A stretch of DNA of 64,000 nt from Pseudomonadota bacterium (GCA_023388715.1 JAEWFT010000049.1:7624-71623); one strand, 5' to 3'; counted from the first letter of the stretch, positions 34,700 to 46,782 are shown. Made by a program: numbers and translations. Notes: a model not told the origin generated them from the sequence alone.

Positions 34700-37582
34700 T
34701 CAGAAGCGGTATTCGGCCAGCAGGTTGAACGAACGGCCACGCGGGTCGGCCACGCGGGCCTCCCAGCCGGCGCCGTCGCCATCGTCGAGATAGCGCAGGG
34801 TGAACGGGGGATCGGTGTCGAGCAGGTTGCGGATCCCGAAGGTGAGCTTCAGCCTGTCGATCCCGGTCCAGCTCACGCTGTAGTGGTAGAGCGTGTAGCT
34901 GTCCACGTCACGCTGGTAGTCCGGCGGGACGTAGCCGTTGACGATGCCCGGCGGCTGCCAGTCCTTGTAGCCGCCGCGGTACACCTGGGTCAGCACGTGC
35001 GACCAGTCGCCCTTCGACCAGCCAAGGCCCAGGGTGTGCTTCCACTTGATCGGCAGGTTGAAGTAGCGCTCGTACTCGCCGACCAGGTTGCCGCTGTAGG
35101 GCAGGTTGTCGAAGGTCTTGGTCTTGAAGGTGTCGAGGTAATTGCCGTTGAGGTGCACGTTCCAGTCGCCGCCGGCCAGCTCGCCGCGCAGGTTGGCGTC
35201 GAGTTCGATGCCGCTGGTGAGGGTGCCGCCGGTATTGATGAAGCGCTGGTCGATCTGCACGATCGTGCCGCTGCTGTCGCGGATGAAGTTGGCCGCGTAC
35301 AGCGGGTAATTCGCGGTCATGGTGCTGAGGTTGAAGCCGCTGCGGATCGTGTTGATCCGCTCGATCTCCCACCAGTCGACGCTGACGTTGAAGTTCGGGT
35401 TGGGCGCGATGACGAAGCCGATGCTGCGCTGCTTGGCTTCCTCCGGTTCCAGGTTGGGATTGCCGCCGGTCACGATGTTGGGGCGGATCTGCACGTTGCA
35501 GTTGGCGACGTCGGGGTTGTAGCGGCCGTTCGGGCAGATGGATGGGTCGGCGAGGTCGAGGCCGGTGTACTGGGTCTCGGTGATGCCGCGGAACAGCTTG
35601 GCGAAATCCGGCACCTTGAACCCGGTGCTGTAGGCGCCGCGGAACACCAGCCAGTCCATCGGCTGCCACTTGAACGAGTACTTGGGGTTGGTGGTGCCGC
35701 CGAAGCCGTCGTAGCGGTCATGGCGCACCGCGAGGTTGACTTCCAGGCTGTCCACCACCGGCAGGTTGAGCTCGGCGAACGCCGCCTTGACGTTGCGCTT
35801 CTTGGGCGACATGTAGTTGGACGCATCGCCGGGCGCGCCGAACACGTAGGCATTGCCGCGCGACCAGTCGGCGGGGCCGTTGAACTCGTACTCCTCGCGG
35901 CGCAGGTCGAAGCCGGTGGCCGCCGCCACCTCGTCCCGACCCCACAGACGGAAGCCGAGGCTGCCGCTGAAGCTGGCGTCGAGGGTGGTGGTGGTGGAGA
36001 CGCCCTTGTACAGCAGCAGCCCGCTGGCGTCGGCTGCGGCCAGCGCGGCGTAGGCGGCAGGCGACTGGTCGCTGCCGGGCATCAGGAACGGGTTGAGCAC
36101 GCCGCTCTTGAGCGCGGCCTTGAGCTGCGGCGTGAAGTAGTAACCGCCGGCGAGCAACGTCTCGGCCCTGCTCTCCGCGCGCGAGAGGCCCACGTCGTAA
36201 TCCCAGCTGCCAAGCACGCCGGTCATGCCGAACAGCAGGCGGTAGGCGTCGGTTGAGGTTTCCAGCTGGCGCGGGCCGCAGGCATAGCAGCGCCAGCGGT
36301 AGGTGATCGGCCGGCCATAGACCAGGTTGGCCTGGTCGCCGAAATAGTTGCGGATCTGGTTGTAGATCGCGTCGTAGGTCGCCTTGGTGGTCGCGTTGAG
36401 TTCATACGCATCCAGCTGGGTGGCGCTGGCGTTGACGCTGGAGCTGATCTGCTGCGCCTCGAACTGGCGGGTGGAACTGACCTGCGACGCCATGAATTCG
36501 GCGAAGAACTGGTGGTTGTCGTTGAACTTGAAGGTGGCGCGGCCGATCGCCTGCACGCTGTCCACCGGCTGCTGGATCGTGCGTGCGCGGCCGTAGTCCC
36601 AGGCGCAACCGAAACTCGCACCGGGGCTGGCCCAGACCTTGTCGTCGTACGGGCCCATCATGTCGCCGCCCGCCTCGCAACCGGCACCGCCGGGCAGTTC
36701 CAGGGTGTTGATGGTGGTCTTGGTGAGCGTGCTGGCCGGATCGCGCAGCCCGGTGCCGATCAGGCTGCCCGTGCCGCTGACCACATTGGCGAAGGGCGTG
36801 CCGCGGGTGTCGGGAGACAGGCCCCGCGCCGGCTGGAAGCTGTTGGCGAAGTCGCGCTGGTTGCCGCGCAGGATCTCGTTGCGCTTGGCGTTGACCGCGG
36901 CCCAGACGTTCCAGCCGTCGCTTTCCAGGTCGCCCCAGCCGCCCAGCACGCTGGCGCGGTAGATGTTGCCACCGCCCTCCTGGGTGACGTCCGCGCCGGC
37001 GGTGACCGACACGCCCTGGTGGTTGTCGCGGGTGATGAAGTTGATGACGCCACCGATCGCGTCGGTGCCATACACCGCCGAGGCGCCGTCGCGCAGCACT
37101 TCCACCCGCTCGATCGCGGCGAACGGGATCGAGTTGAGGTCCACCACCTGCCCGGCAAGGCCGTGCGCCGCCACCCGCCGCCCATTGAGCAAGACCAGCG
37201 TGGCATCGGCACCCTGGCCGCGCAGGTTGGCCCCGGACACGCCGTTGTTGCCGCGCGTGCCCGGGGGCGCCACGCCGCTGTTGGCGGCAAGGCTGTCGGG
37301 CCCGCTGCTGGCGACGTTCAGCTGCTGCAGCAGCTGCTCGGCCGAGGTGATGCCCTGGGCGTCGAGTTCGGCCTTCTGGATGATGGTCACGGGCAGCGCG
37401 GCCTCGACGTCGGTGCGCTTGATGCGCGAGCCGGTGACGCGGACCTGGTCCAGGGTGCGGACCGATTGCGTGGGGGCTTCCTGGCCGCCGCCCGCCTGCT
37501 GGGCAAGCGCGGGCATGGCCATCGCGGCAAGCAGGGCGATGCAGAGGCGGCTGGTGGTGGGCAGTGCGCGTGTGGACATCAT
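34700..37582 (-). CDS. TonB-dependent outer-membrane receptor
   Basis: A 960-residue TonB-dependent transporter. A signal peptide (LCIALLAAMAMPALAQQ, cleavage near residue 28) is followed by a plug domain with VRVTGSRIKRTD near 48 and GQGADATLVLLNGRRVAAHG near 121, then RVEVLRDGASAVYGTDAIGGVINFIT near 157, and a long beta-barrel ending FNLLAEYRF, with aromatic C-terminal Phe as usual. A GGGGAG site lies three bases before ATG 37582 and six before the adjacent ATG 37579, so the second could be the true start. Substrate is unknown. No TonB, ExbB or ExbD and no regulator lies adjacent. The style is typical of Xanthomonadaceae, which carry many such receptors. Confidence 0.93.
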   Translation of the reverse strand: MMSTRALPTTSRLCIALLAAMAMPALAQQAGGGQEAPTQSVRTLDQVRVTGSRIKRTDVEAALPVTIIQKAELDAQGITSAEQLLQQLNVASSGPDSLAANSGVAPPGTRGNNGVSGANLRGQGADATLVLLNGRRVAAHGLAGQVVDLNSIPFAAIERVEVLRDGASAVYGTDAIGGVINFITRDNHQGVSVTAGADVTQEGGGNIYRASVLGGWGDLESDGWNVWAAVNAKRNEILRGNQRDFANSFQPARGLSPDTRGTPFANVVSGTGSLIGTGLRDPASTLTKTTINTLELPGGAGCEAGGDMMGPYDDKVWASPGASFGCAWDYGRARTIQQPVDSVQAIGRATFKFNDNHQFFAEFMASQVSSTRQFEAQQISSSVNASATQLDAYELNATTKATYDAIYNQIRNYFGDQANLVYGRPITYRWRCYACGPRQLETSTDAYRLLFGMTGVLGSWDYDVGLSRAESRAETLLAGGYYFTPQLKAALKSGVLNPFLMPGSDQSPAAYAALAAADASGLLLYKGVSTTTTLDASFSGSLGFRLWGRDEVAAATGFDLRREEYEFNGPADWSRGNAYVFGAPGDASNYMSPKKRNVKAAFAELNLPVVDSLEVNLAVRHDRYDGFGGTTNPKYSFKWQPMDWLVFRGAYSTGFKVPDFAKLFRGITETQYTGLDLADPSICPNGRYNPDVANCNVQIRPNIVTGGNPNLEPEEAKQRSIGFVIAPNPNFNVSVDWWEIERINTIRSGFNLSTMTANYPLYAANFIRDSSGTIVQIDQRFINTGGTLTSGIELDANLRGELAGGDWNVHLNGNYLDTFKTKTFDNLPYSGNLVGEYERYFNLPIKWKHTLGLGWSKGDWSHVLTQVYRGGYKDWQPPGIVNGYVPPDYQRDVDSYTLYHYSVSWTGIDRLKLTFGIRNLLDTDPPFTLRYLDDGDGAGWEARVADPRGRSFNLLAEYRF

Positions 37583-37700
37583 GGTCTCCCCGAAGCAGGT
37601 GGGTCGCGGCGCGGGACCTTCCCTCCCGGGCGCTGCGCGTTCGCCGCAATGTAACCGTTTGGCAATGGTTTTGGGGATGCCTTCCGCCAGCCGGAAAAAC

Positions 37701-37725
37701 GAAGGCCCCGCGATGCGGGGCCTTC
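37701..37725 (-). terminator. intrinsic terminator of gcvP
   Basis: A perfect 11-base stem (37701-37711 with 37715-37725) with a GAT loop, followed on the minus strand by a run of five T's (37696-37700). It lies 23 bases past the gcvP stop. Confidence 0.8.
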
Positions 37726-37747
37726 CAGAACAGGATGCTTGCGCCGA

Positions 37748-40690
<2,943 letters not shown>

Positions 40691-40735
40691 GGCGGCATCC
40701 GTGGGCGCGCTTGGCGCAGGAAGGGGATGCCCGCT

Positions 40736-40937
40736 CTGTCCTTTTGCCTGAGAGTTTCGACCGCGCGTGCCAGGGGAGGGACGCGGCGCGGTGTTGCCCC
40801 TTCGGCGCCGGCCGCCCGTCAGGCGCGGTCCGGTCTCTCCAGAGTGTGGTCACATGGCGGTCTTCGGCCTGAGCGATTCCGGGCGGTTGCGCCTTCGGCA
40901 GCGCGCCTGCCCACCGGGCCGCGCGCTTCTCCCACCA
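40736..40937 (-). promoter_or_regulatory. tandem glycine riboswitch upstream of gcvP
   Basis: Read on the minus strand, two glycine aptamers follow one another. The first, about 40937 to 40856, has GGGAGAA, GCCGAAGGCGCAA and CGCTCAGGC. The second, about 40848 to 40736, has CTCTGGAGAGACC, GCCGAAGGGGCAA and CTCTCAGGCAAAAGGACAG. These are the conserved cores of glycine aptamers. The linker is short (about 8 bases). The gcvP ATG lies 46 bases downstream of the second aptamer, and no clear terminator follows, so the switch may act at translation or through an unseen pairing. Boundaries are approximate. Confidence 0.88.
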
Positions 40938-40947
40938 TGCCGTCCCA

Positions 40948-40953
40948 GTATAG
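40948..40953 (-). promoter_or_regulatory. -10-like element for the gcvP riboswitch transcript
   Basis: On the minus strand TATACT lies 11 bases before the first aptamer, which is the right distance for transcription to begin at the riboswitch. No good -35 is seen. Confidence 0.45.
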
Positions 40954-41001
40954 GCGATGCACCGCCACCGGGCATCCACGCCCGGCGCGTAGGATGTCGC
41001 G

Positions 41002-42249
41002 ATGCCGGATGCCAGCAGTTCCCCGCCGCGACGCCTTGCCCTGACCCTGGGCGCGCTGGCGATGATCGGCCCGTTCGCGATCGACACTATCTTCCCGGCG
41101 TTCCCGCAGATCGCCGCGGACCTCGGCGCCAGTGACGTGGCGATGCAGCAGACGATCAGCATCTACCTGCTGGCATACGCCGCGATGAGCCTCGTGCATG
41201 GCCCGCTCTCCGATGCGCTGGGGCGCAGGCGGGTGATGCTGGCCGGCACCGCGGTGTTCGGATTGGCGTCGGTGGGCTGCGCACTGTCCACCTCGTTGCC
41301 GATGCTGCTCGCCTTCCGCGCGCTGCAGGGATTAAGCGCCGGGGTCGGCATGATTGTCGGTCGCGCGGTCATCCGCGACGTCCTGCACGGCAGCGCCGCG
41401 CAGCGGCTGATGAGCCATGTCTCGATGATCTTCGGCATCGCCCCGGCGGTTGCGCCGGTGATTGGCGGCTGGCTGCTGGGCTGGGACCGCTGGCCCGGGA
41501 TCTTCTGGTTCCTTGCGGCGTTCTCGGTGCTGCTGGTGGCGCTGGTCTGGCGGGGGCTGCCGGAAACCCATCCGCCCCACGCCCGCTTGCCGCTGCGGTC
41601 GAGGCCGCTGGCGCGGGGCTACCTGCACATCCTGCGCAGCGCCCGGTTCCTGCGGCTGTCCGCGGCGGGCGGCCTCAATTTCGCGGCGCTGTTCCTCTAC
41701 ATCGCCTCCGCGCCCGCCTTCGTCCTGGACATGCTGGGCCTTGGCGAGCGCGGTTTCGGCTGGTTCTTCATGCCGATGATCGCGGGGATGATGCTCGGTG
41801 CATTCGTGTCCGGGCGCAGCGCCGGACGCATCGATGGCGTGCGCCTGGCCAATATCGGCTTCGCCTGCTGTGGTCTCGCGACGCTCGCCAACATCGCCTA
41901 CAACCTCGGGGTTGAAACGCCAACGGTGCCGTGGGCGGTCCTGCCGATGAGTTTCAACGCGTTCGGCATCGCGCTGGTGTTCCCGATCATCACCCTGGCG
42001 ATCCTGGACATGAACCCGCACCAGCGTGGCGGGGCGTCGTCGATGCAGGCGTTCTTCGGGTTGCTGGTGAATGCGGTGGTGGCCGGCCTGCTGTCGCCCT
42101 GGCTCGCCCGCCACCACGTCCACCTTGCGCTTGGCGCAGCGCTGTTCACCCTGGGCGGGTGGCTGTTCTGGTGGTGGGAGACCCACGCCGGGCGGCGCGC
42201 CTTGCGGGTGCCGAAAACGCCCGCGGCGCTGGAGCACACCGACCTCTGA
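41002..42249 (+). CDS. Bcr/CflA family multidrug efflux transporter
   Basis: A 415-residue major facilitator with 12 predicted helices. The N-terminal segment GALAMIGPFAIDTIFPAFPQIA and QTISIYLLAYAAMSLVHGPLSDALGRR (helix 2-3 loop with the MFS motif A) are close to Bcr/CflA drug-resistance transporters, as is RALQGLSAGVGMIVGRAVIRD near residue 101. Likely drug/proton antiport; the substrate is not predictable. It is transcribed away from gcvP and its riboswitch, and followed by a hairpin shared with the converging M2 peptidase gene. Confidence 0.88.
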   Translation: MPDASSSPPRRLALTLGALAMIGPFAIDTIFPAFPQIAADLGASDVAMQQTISIYLLAYAAMSLVHGPLSDALGRRRVMLAGTAVFGLASVGCALSTSLPMLLAFRALQGLSAGVGMIVGRAVIRDVLHGSAAQRLMSHVSMIFGIAPAVAPVIGGWLLGWDRWPGIFWFLAAFSVLLVALVWRGLPETHPPHARLPLRSRPLARGYLHILRSARFLRLSAAGGLNFAALFLYIASAPAFVLDMLGLGERGFGWFFMPMIAGMMLGAFVSGRSAGRIDGVRLANIGFACCGLATLANIAYNLGVETPTVPWAVLPMSFNAFGIALVFPIITLAILDMNPHQRGGASSMQAFFGLLVNAVVAGLLSPWLARHHVHLALGAALFTLGGWLFWWWETHAGRRALRVPKTPAALEHTDL

Positions 42250-42261
42250 TGCCGCAACGAG

Positions 42262-42285
42262 GAAGGCCGGCTTGCGCCGGCCTTC
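42262..42285. terminator. stem-loop between convergent transporter and M2 peptidase genes
   Basis: A perfect 10-base GC-rich stem (42262-42271 with 42276-42285) with a TTGC loop in the gap between convergent genes. The arms end in GAAGG/CCTTC with no long T-run. Confidence 0.6.
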
Positions 42286-42300
42286 GTGGTGTCGCGAGGG

Positions 42301-44301
42301 TCAGCCCTGTGCCGGTGGTGCCGCGGGCGTGGCGGCTGCAGCCGCGGTGGCAGTGCCCCAGCCACACGAGGCGCCAGCGTTCTGCTGCTTCAGCCAGTCC
42401 TGCAGCGGCGCGAAGTATTCCAGCACCGCCGAGGCGTCCATCTTCTCGCCTCCGGTCAGCTCCTTCATCGTCTGCTGCCAAGGCTGGCTCGAGCCCTTGC
42501 TGAGCATCGCCCAGAACCTCTGGCCGGCTTCCTTGTTGCCGTAGAAGCTGCACTCGTACAGCGGCCCGGTATGTCCGGAAGCCTCGCACAGGGACTTGTA
42601 GAACTGGAATTGCAGCACGTGCGAGAGGAAGTAGCGGGTGTACGGCGTGTTGCCCGGCACGTGGTACTTGGCGCCCGGGTCGAAGAAGTCCTCGCCGCGC
42701 GCGCTCACCGGCGCGACGCCCTGGTACTTCGCCTTCAGGTCCCACCAGGCCTTGTTATATTCGCCCGGCTTGATCGAGCCATCGAACACGCCCCAGCGCC
42801 AGCGGTCGATCATCAGGCCGAACGGCAGGAACGCCACCTTGGCCAGCGCCATCCGCATCTGCGAATTGATCAGCGCTTCCTGGCTCTGCTGCTGCTCGCC
42901 GACCAGGCCGATCGAGGCCAGGTACTTCGGGGTCATCGACAGCACGATCACGTCGCCGATGGCCTCGTGGAACCCGTCATGGGCGCCGCCCTGGAAGATC
43001 GGCTTCTGCTTGTTGTAGGCCAGGTAGTAATAGACGTGGCCCAGCTCGTGGTAGATCGTGGTGAACTCTTCCTCGCTGGGCACGATGCACATCTTGGTGC
43101 GCACGTCGCCGGCCATGTTCATGTCCCAGGCGCTGGCGTGGCAGACCACGTCGCGGTCCAGCGGCTTGATGAACTGGGTCTTCTCCCAATAGCTCTCCGG
43201 CAGCTTCGGCATGCCCAGCGAGACGTAGAAGTCCTCGGCGCGGCGGGTCATGTCCACCGCGGTCTGGCGCGCGGCCGCGCGCTGCGCGAGGAAGCTGCGC
43301 TCGGCGGCGGAGCCGGTGCCGCTGGCGGGCTTGGCAAGCTCCTTGGCCGCGTTGTCGCTGGCGATCTTCTGCAGCGCGCTGTTGATGTCGAGGCTGCCGG
43401 CGCCCTGGTAGGGCTGCAGGATGTCCCACAGGTTGCCCCAGTCCTGCTGCCACAGGTTGCCCATCAGGTGCGCGGGCAGCATGCCGCCGGCCACCTGGCC
43501 CTTGTCGGCGCCATACTGGGCCTCGAGCTTGTTGCGGGTGTAGCAGTGCAGCTGCTCGTACAGCGGCTTGACCTGGTCCCACAGCCGGTCGGTCTCGGCC
43601 GCCAGTTCCACCGGGCTCATGTCGTAGCCGGAGCGCCACATCTCGCCGGCGTCGGCGAAGCCCATCTCCGACGCGCCCTGGTTCACCAGCTCGACGAAGC
43701 GGGTGTAGTCCTTGCGCATCGGCTTGCTGATCGTGTGCCAGCCCTGCCATGCCTCCAGCTGCGCGTCGTAGTCGCGGCTCTTGGCCAGCACTTCGCTGAG
43801 CTGGCCGATGTCCCGGCAGACCTTGGCATCTCCCTCGCCGGTGCAGTAGCTGCCCGCGCCGTACATCCCTTCCATGCGGGTGGCGATCTGGGTCAGCTCC
43901 TCCAGCTTGGCCGGGTCCCTTGGCGCCGGCATCGCGGTCCACAGCTTGAGCAGCTTGATGGCGCGCGCGGTCTCGTCCGACATCGGCTTGCCTTCGAAGC
44001 GCTTGGCCTGCTCGATCCACACGTTGAGCTGGCCCAGCCAGCGCTCGTTGGCCTTGGCCGCGATCATCTCGCTGTCGCTGTTGATGTAGGTGTTCGACAG
44101 CCACTGCGCGGACGCCAGTTCCGAGCTGAGCTTGCGCACCTCCTCGTTGACGCGGGCGACGAACTGGTCGGCGGTCTCGTCGGCGGGCGCGGTCGTGGCC
44201 GAGGGCGCGGGCGCGGCATCGGGCGCGGCTTCGCGCTTGCAGGCGACCAGCCCGGTGGCGCCGGCGATGGCAAGGGCGAGCAGGGCGATACGTGGCTTCA
44301 C
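42301..44301 (-). CDS. M2 (angiotensin-converting enzyme-like) lipoprotein dipeptidyl carboxypeptidase
   Basis: A 666-residue secreted zinc peptidase of family M2. The start is GTG 44301, with an AAGGA site six bases upstream; a TTG at 44307 is worse placed. The signal peptide ends in lipobox LVAC, so the enzyme is probably membrane-anchored. The zinc site HELGH is at residues 418-422, followed by the conserved EAIGDVIVLS glutamate ligand. The segment FLPFGLMIDRWRWGVF is also typical of M2. Xanthomonas has a related soluble enzyme. It would trim dipeptides from peptides in the envelope. The alanine/proline-rich C-terminus is variable. Confidence 0.93.
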   Translation of the reverse strand: MKPRIALLALAIAGATGLVACKREAAPDAAPAPSATTAPADETADQFVARVNEEVRKLSSELASAQWLSNTYINSDSEMIAAKANERWLGQLNVWIEQAKRFEGKPMSDETARAIKLLKLWTAMPAPRDPAKLEELTQIATRMEGMYGAGSYCTGEGDAKVCRDIGQLSEVLAKSRDYDAQLEAWQGWHTISKPMRKDYTRFVELVNQGASEMGFADAGEMWRSGYDMSPVELAAETDRLWDQVKPLYEQLHCYTRNKLEAQYGADKGQVAGGMLPAHLMGNLWQQDWGNLWDILQPYQGAGSLDINSALQKIASDNAAKELAKPASGTGSAAERSFLAQRAAARQTAVDMTRRAEDFYVSLGMPKLPESYWEKTQFIKPLDRDVVCHASAWDMNMAGDVRTKMCIVPSEEEFTTIYHELGHVYYYLAYNKQKPIFQGGAHDGFHEAIGDVIVLSMTPKYLASIGLVGEQQQSQEALINSQMRMALAKVAFLPFGLMIDRWRWGVFDGSIKPGEYNKAWWDLKAKYQGVAPVSARGEDFFDPGAKYHVPGNTPYTRYFLSHVLQFQFYKSLCEASGHTGPLYECSFYGNKEAGQRFWAMLSKGSSQPWQQTMKELTGGEKMDASAVLEYFAPLQDWLKQQNAGASCGWGTATAAAAATPAAPPAQG

Positions 44302-44375
44302 GGGCAATCCTTAAAGGGGATGGTGCAGGACCGCCAAGGCTAGACGCGGCCCCGGAGCACCGCAAGTGAGCCCGT

Positions 44376-44861
44376 TCAGGCGTCCGTCAACCGCAGCCGG
44401 CGGGCATGGTCCACCAGGCCGCGCGCCTGCAGCCAGCGCCAGGCGTGCTCGGCGTCGTGCTCGACGTAGGCGGCGGCCGACCCCAGCCGGAACGTGTAGC
44501 CCCAGGCGTCCATGTCGGCCAGGATCCGCGTACGGCCCACGCCGGGCAGCGCGTCCGCCAGCAACGCCTGCAACACGCAGACGGCGTCCTCCTCGGCGAC
44601 CGAGTCGGTGGCGTCGGTATGCACCTGCGCGCGCCGCTCGGGCGGCAGCACGATCAGGTGGCCGGCCTCGTGCAGCAGGGAGTGCAGGGGGGTGTCAGCG
44701 CGCGCGTACACCGTGCTGCCGATGATCCCTGCCTCGCGCTCGCCCCAGTAGCTGCCCGGGATCGGTGCGCCGTCGGCCACCCGCACCAGCGTCAGCCCGA
44801 AGCGGGCGAGCAGCGCCTCGGCGTCGGCAAAGCCGGCCTCGGCCAGGGTCAGCACGTCCAT
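44376..44861 (-). CDS. uncharacterised HEXXH-containing protein beside minE
   Basis: A 161-residue protein with no family I can name. A clear metal-binding motif HEAGH is at residues 64-68 in LLHEAGHLIV, followed by DSVAEEDAVCVLQALLAD (86-103), where Glu 90 or Glu 91 could be a third zinc ligand. No signal peptide or membrane segment is visible, so it is probably cytoplasmic. It is the last gene of a minus-strand run (GNAT-minC-minD-minE) and follows the minE stop by 18 bases. A catalytic role is inferred from the motif only. Confidence 0.72.
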   Translation of the reverse strand: MDVLTLAEAGFADAEALLARFGLTLVRVADGAPIPGSYWGEREAGIIGSTVYARADTPLHSLLHEAGHLIVLPPERRAQVHTDATDSVAEEDAVCVLQALLADALPGVGRTRILADMDAWGYTFRLGSAAAYVEHDAEHAWRWLQARGLVDHARRLRLTDA

Positions 44862-44879
44862 CGCGCCGCTGCGCGGCGG

Positions 44880-45140
44880 TCAGGCGCCGGCGCGCGCCTC
44901 GGGCAGCGCGACCGAGATGTCCAGCACGTCGTGCTCGCCATCCTTGACCACGTCGACCTTGACCGCGTCCACGTCCACGCTGACGTACTTGCGGATCACT
45001 TCCAGGATCTCGCGCCGCATCAGCGGCAGGTAGTCCGGGGCGCCGGCCGAGCTGCGCTCCTGCGCGATGATGATCTGCAGGCGGTTCTTGGCGACCGAGG
45101 CAGTGTTCTTCTTGGGCTTGAGGAAATCGAAGATCGCCAT
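44880..45140 (-). CDS. minE: cell division topological specificity factor MinE
   Basis: An 86-residue protein that drives MinD oscillation so the division site is placed at mid-cell. The N-terminal membrane-targeting and anti-MinCD region starts MAIFDFLKPKKNTASVAKNR and continues with LQIIIAQER (residues 21-29), the MinD-binding strand. The C-terminal dimerisation domain includes YLPLMRREILEVIRKYV. The ATG lies three bases after the minD stop, within the minC-minD-minE operon. Confidence 0.95.
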   Translation of the reverse strand: MAIFDFLKPKKNTASVAKNRLQIIIAQERSSAGAPDYLPLMRREILEVIRKYVSVDVDAVKVDVVKDGEHDVLDISVALPEARAGA

Positions 45141-45143
45141 GCG

Positions 45144-45956
45144 TCAACCCCCGAACAGCTTGCTGAAGAAGCCCTTCTTCTCGGTCGTGGTGAAGCGCAT
45201 CGGGCGGTTCTCGCCCAGCAGCCGCGCGACCGCGTCGTCATAGGCCTGGCCGGCCGGCGATTCGCCGTCCATGATCACCGGCTCGCCCTTGTTGGAGGCA
45301 TTGAGCACGTCGCCGGATTCGGGGATGACCCCGATCGTCTTCAGCCCCAGCACTTCCTCGACGTCCTTGACGCTGAGCATCTCGCCGTTCTCCACCCGTT
45401 GCGGGCTGTAGCGGGTCAGCAGCAGGTAGGCGTCGACCTCGCCCTCGCCCGATTCGGCGCGGCGCGTCTTCGACGACAGCAGGCCGAGGATGCGGTCGGA
45501 GTCGCGCACGCTGGAGACTTCCGGGTTGACCACCACCACCGCCTTGTCGGCGAAGTACATCGACAGGAACGCACCCTTCTCGATGCCCGCCGGGGAGTCG
45601 CACAGGATCACGTCGAAGCCGTCGTCGGCCAGGTCCTTGAGCACCTTCTCTACGCCTTCCTTGGTCAGCGCGTCCTTGTCGCGCGTCTGCGAGGCGGCCA
45701 GCACGAACAGGTTGTCGAAGCGCTTGTCCTTGATCAGCGCCTGCTTGAGCGTGGCCTCGCCGTGGATCACGTTGACGAAGTCGTACACCACCCGGCGCTC
45801 GCAGCCCATGATCAGGTCGAGGTTGCGCAAGCCGACGTCGAAGTCGATGACGGCGACTTTCTTGCCGCGCCGCGCAAGGCCGGTGGCGATGCTGGCGCTC
45901 GACGTGGTCTTGCCCACGCCGCCCTTGCCCGATGTGACTACGATGATTTCAGCCAA
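45144..45956 (-). CDS. minD: septum site-determining ATPase MinD
   Basis: A membrane-associated ParA-family ATPase of the Min system. The 270 residues contain the deviant Walker A GKGGVGKT at 10-17, DFDVGLRNLDL near 39, CDSPAGIEKGAFLSMYFADKAVVV near 118 and the C-terminal amphipathic membrane-targeting helix KKGFFSKLFGG. The start is the ATG 34 bases after minC. It recruits MinC and is cycled by MinE. Confidence 0.96.
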   Translation of the reverse strand: MAEIIVVTSGKGGVGKTTSSASIATGLARRGKKVAVIDFDVGLRNLDLIMGCERRVVYDFVNVIHGEATLKQALIKDKRFDNLFVLAASQTRDKDALTKEGVEKVLKDLADDGFDVILCDSPAGIEKGAFLSMYFADKAVVVVNPEVSSVRDSDRILGLLSSKTRRAESGEGEVDAYLLLTRYSPQRVENGEMLSVKDVEEVLGLKTIGVIPESGDVLNASNKGEPVIMDGESPAGQAYDDAVARLLGENRPMRFTTTEKKGFFSKLFGG

Positions 45957-45990
45957 GTTGGCTTCCTCCGTTGATTCCGATGGCGCGGCG

Positions 45991-46782
45991 TCATTCCAGC
46001 GCCGCGAGTTTGAGTTGACCGCCTTCCAGCCAGACCTGCACCGGCTTGCCGCGCAGGTCCTTGGGGATGTCCTCCAGCACCTTGTAATGACCCGCTACCG
46101 CGACCAGCTCGGCGTGGAACTCGCGGCAGAAGATGCGCGCGGCCTCGTTGCCCTGGGCGCCCGCCAGCGCGCGCCCGCGCAGCGCGCCGTAGATGTGGAT
46201 GCTGCCGTCGGCGATCACCTCGGCGCCGGCGCCGACCGCGGCCAGGCAGGTGAGGTCGCGATTCTCGGCGTAGACCTGCTGGCCGGAACGCACCGGCGCG
46301 GCCTGCATCAGGCCCGGCTGCACGTTGGCCAGCGAAGACGTCGGTGCTTTCGCGGGAGCGGCTTCGGCCGCGATATCCTGGCTTGCAGCAGGGCGGGAAG
46401 GACTCGCGGCGGGAGTCGCCGCCACCGGCGCTTCCTCGGTGCGCTCGTACTGCGCGCGGAACTTCGCCAGCAACGGCAAGCCCAGTTCCCGCGAGAGGGC
46501 CTCGGTGTCACGGGTGCCGTAGGCGAGCGCGACCGGCAGCACGCCGGCGCCGCGCAGTCCCTCCAGCAGCGCGCGGGCGTCGTCCACCGACGGCACCTGG
46601 CTCAGGCCGCCGAAGTCGAGCACCACCGCGGCGCGCGCGAACAGGTTGGGCGCGCGCTGCACGCGATCGCGCATCTCCGCCGCCAGCTGGGCGGGATCGA
46701 GCGTGCGCACTCGCAGGTTGGCGATGCCGACCTGGCCGAACTTCAACTCGCCGGCCTGGGCGTAATCGACCTGCGCACTCAC
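45991..46782 (-). CDS. minC: septum site-determining protein MinC
   Basis: FtsZ-assembly inhibitor of the Min system. The GTG at 46782 gives 263 residues and overlaps the upstream acetyltransferase stop (GTGA). The N-terminal domain (to about residue 105) is followed by a linker rich in Ala, Pro and Ser (about 118-157), then a beta-helical C-terminal domain beginning near VRSGQQVYAENRDLTCLAAVGAGAEV, with DGSIHIYGALRGRALAGA and RIFCREFHAELVAVAGHY typical of MinC. It needs MinD for membrane recruitment. Confidence 0.92.
   Translation of the reverse strand: MSAQVDYAQAGELKFGQVGIANLRVRTLDPAQLAAEMRDRVQRAPNLFARAAVVLDFGGLSQVPSVDDARALLEGLRGAGVLPVALAYGTRDTEALSRELGLPLLAKFRAQYERTEEAPVAATPAASPSRPAASQDIAAEAAPAKAPTSSLANVQPGLMQAAPVRSGQQVYAENRDLTCLAAVGAGAEVIADGSIHIYGALRGRALAGAQGNEAARIFCREFHAELVAVAGHYKVLEDIPKDLRGKPVQVWLEGGQLKLAALE

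Larger units (their letters stand above)
40691..41001. other. 311-base divergent intergenic region
   Basis: The region between gcvP (minus) and the Bcr/CflA transporter (plus) carries the glycine riboswitch on the minus strand and a -10-like element near 40950. No gene is seen. Apart from the transporter's own upstream sequence (40960-41001), nothing else is recognisable. Confidence 0.7.
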
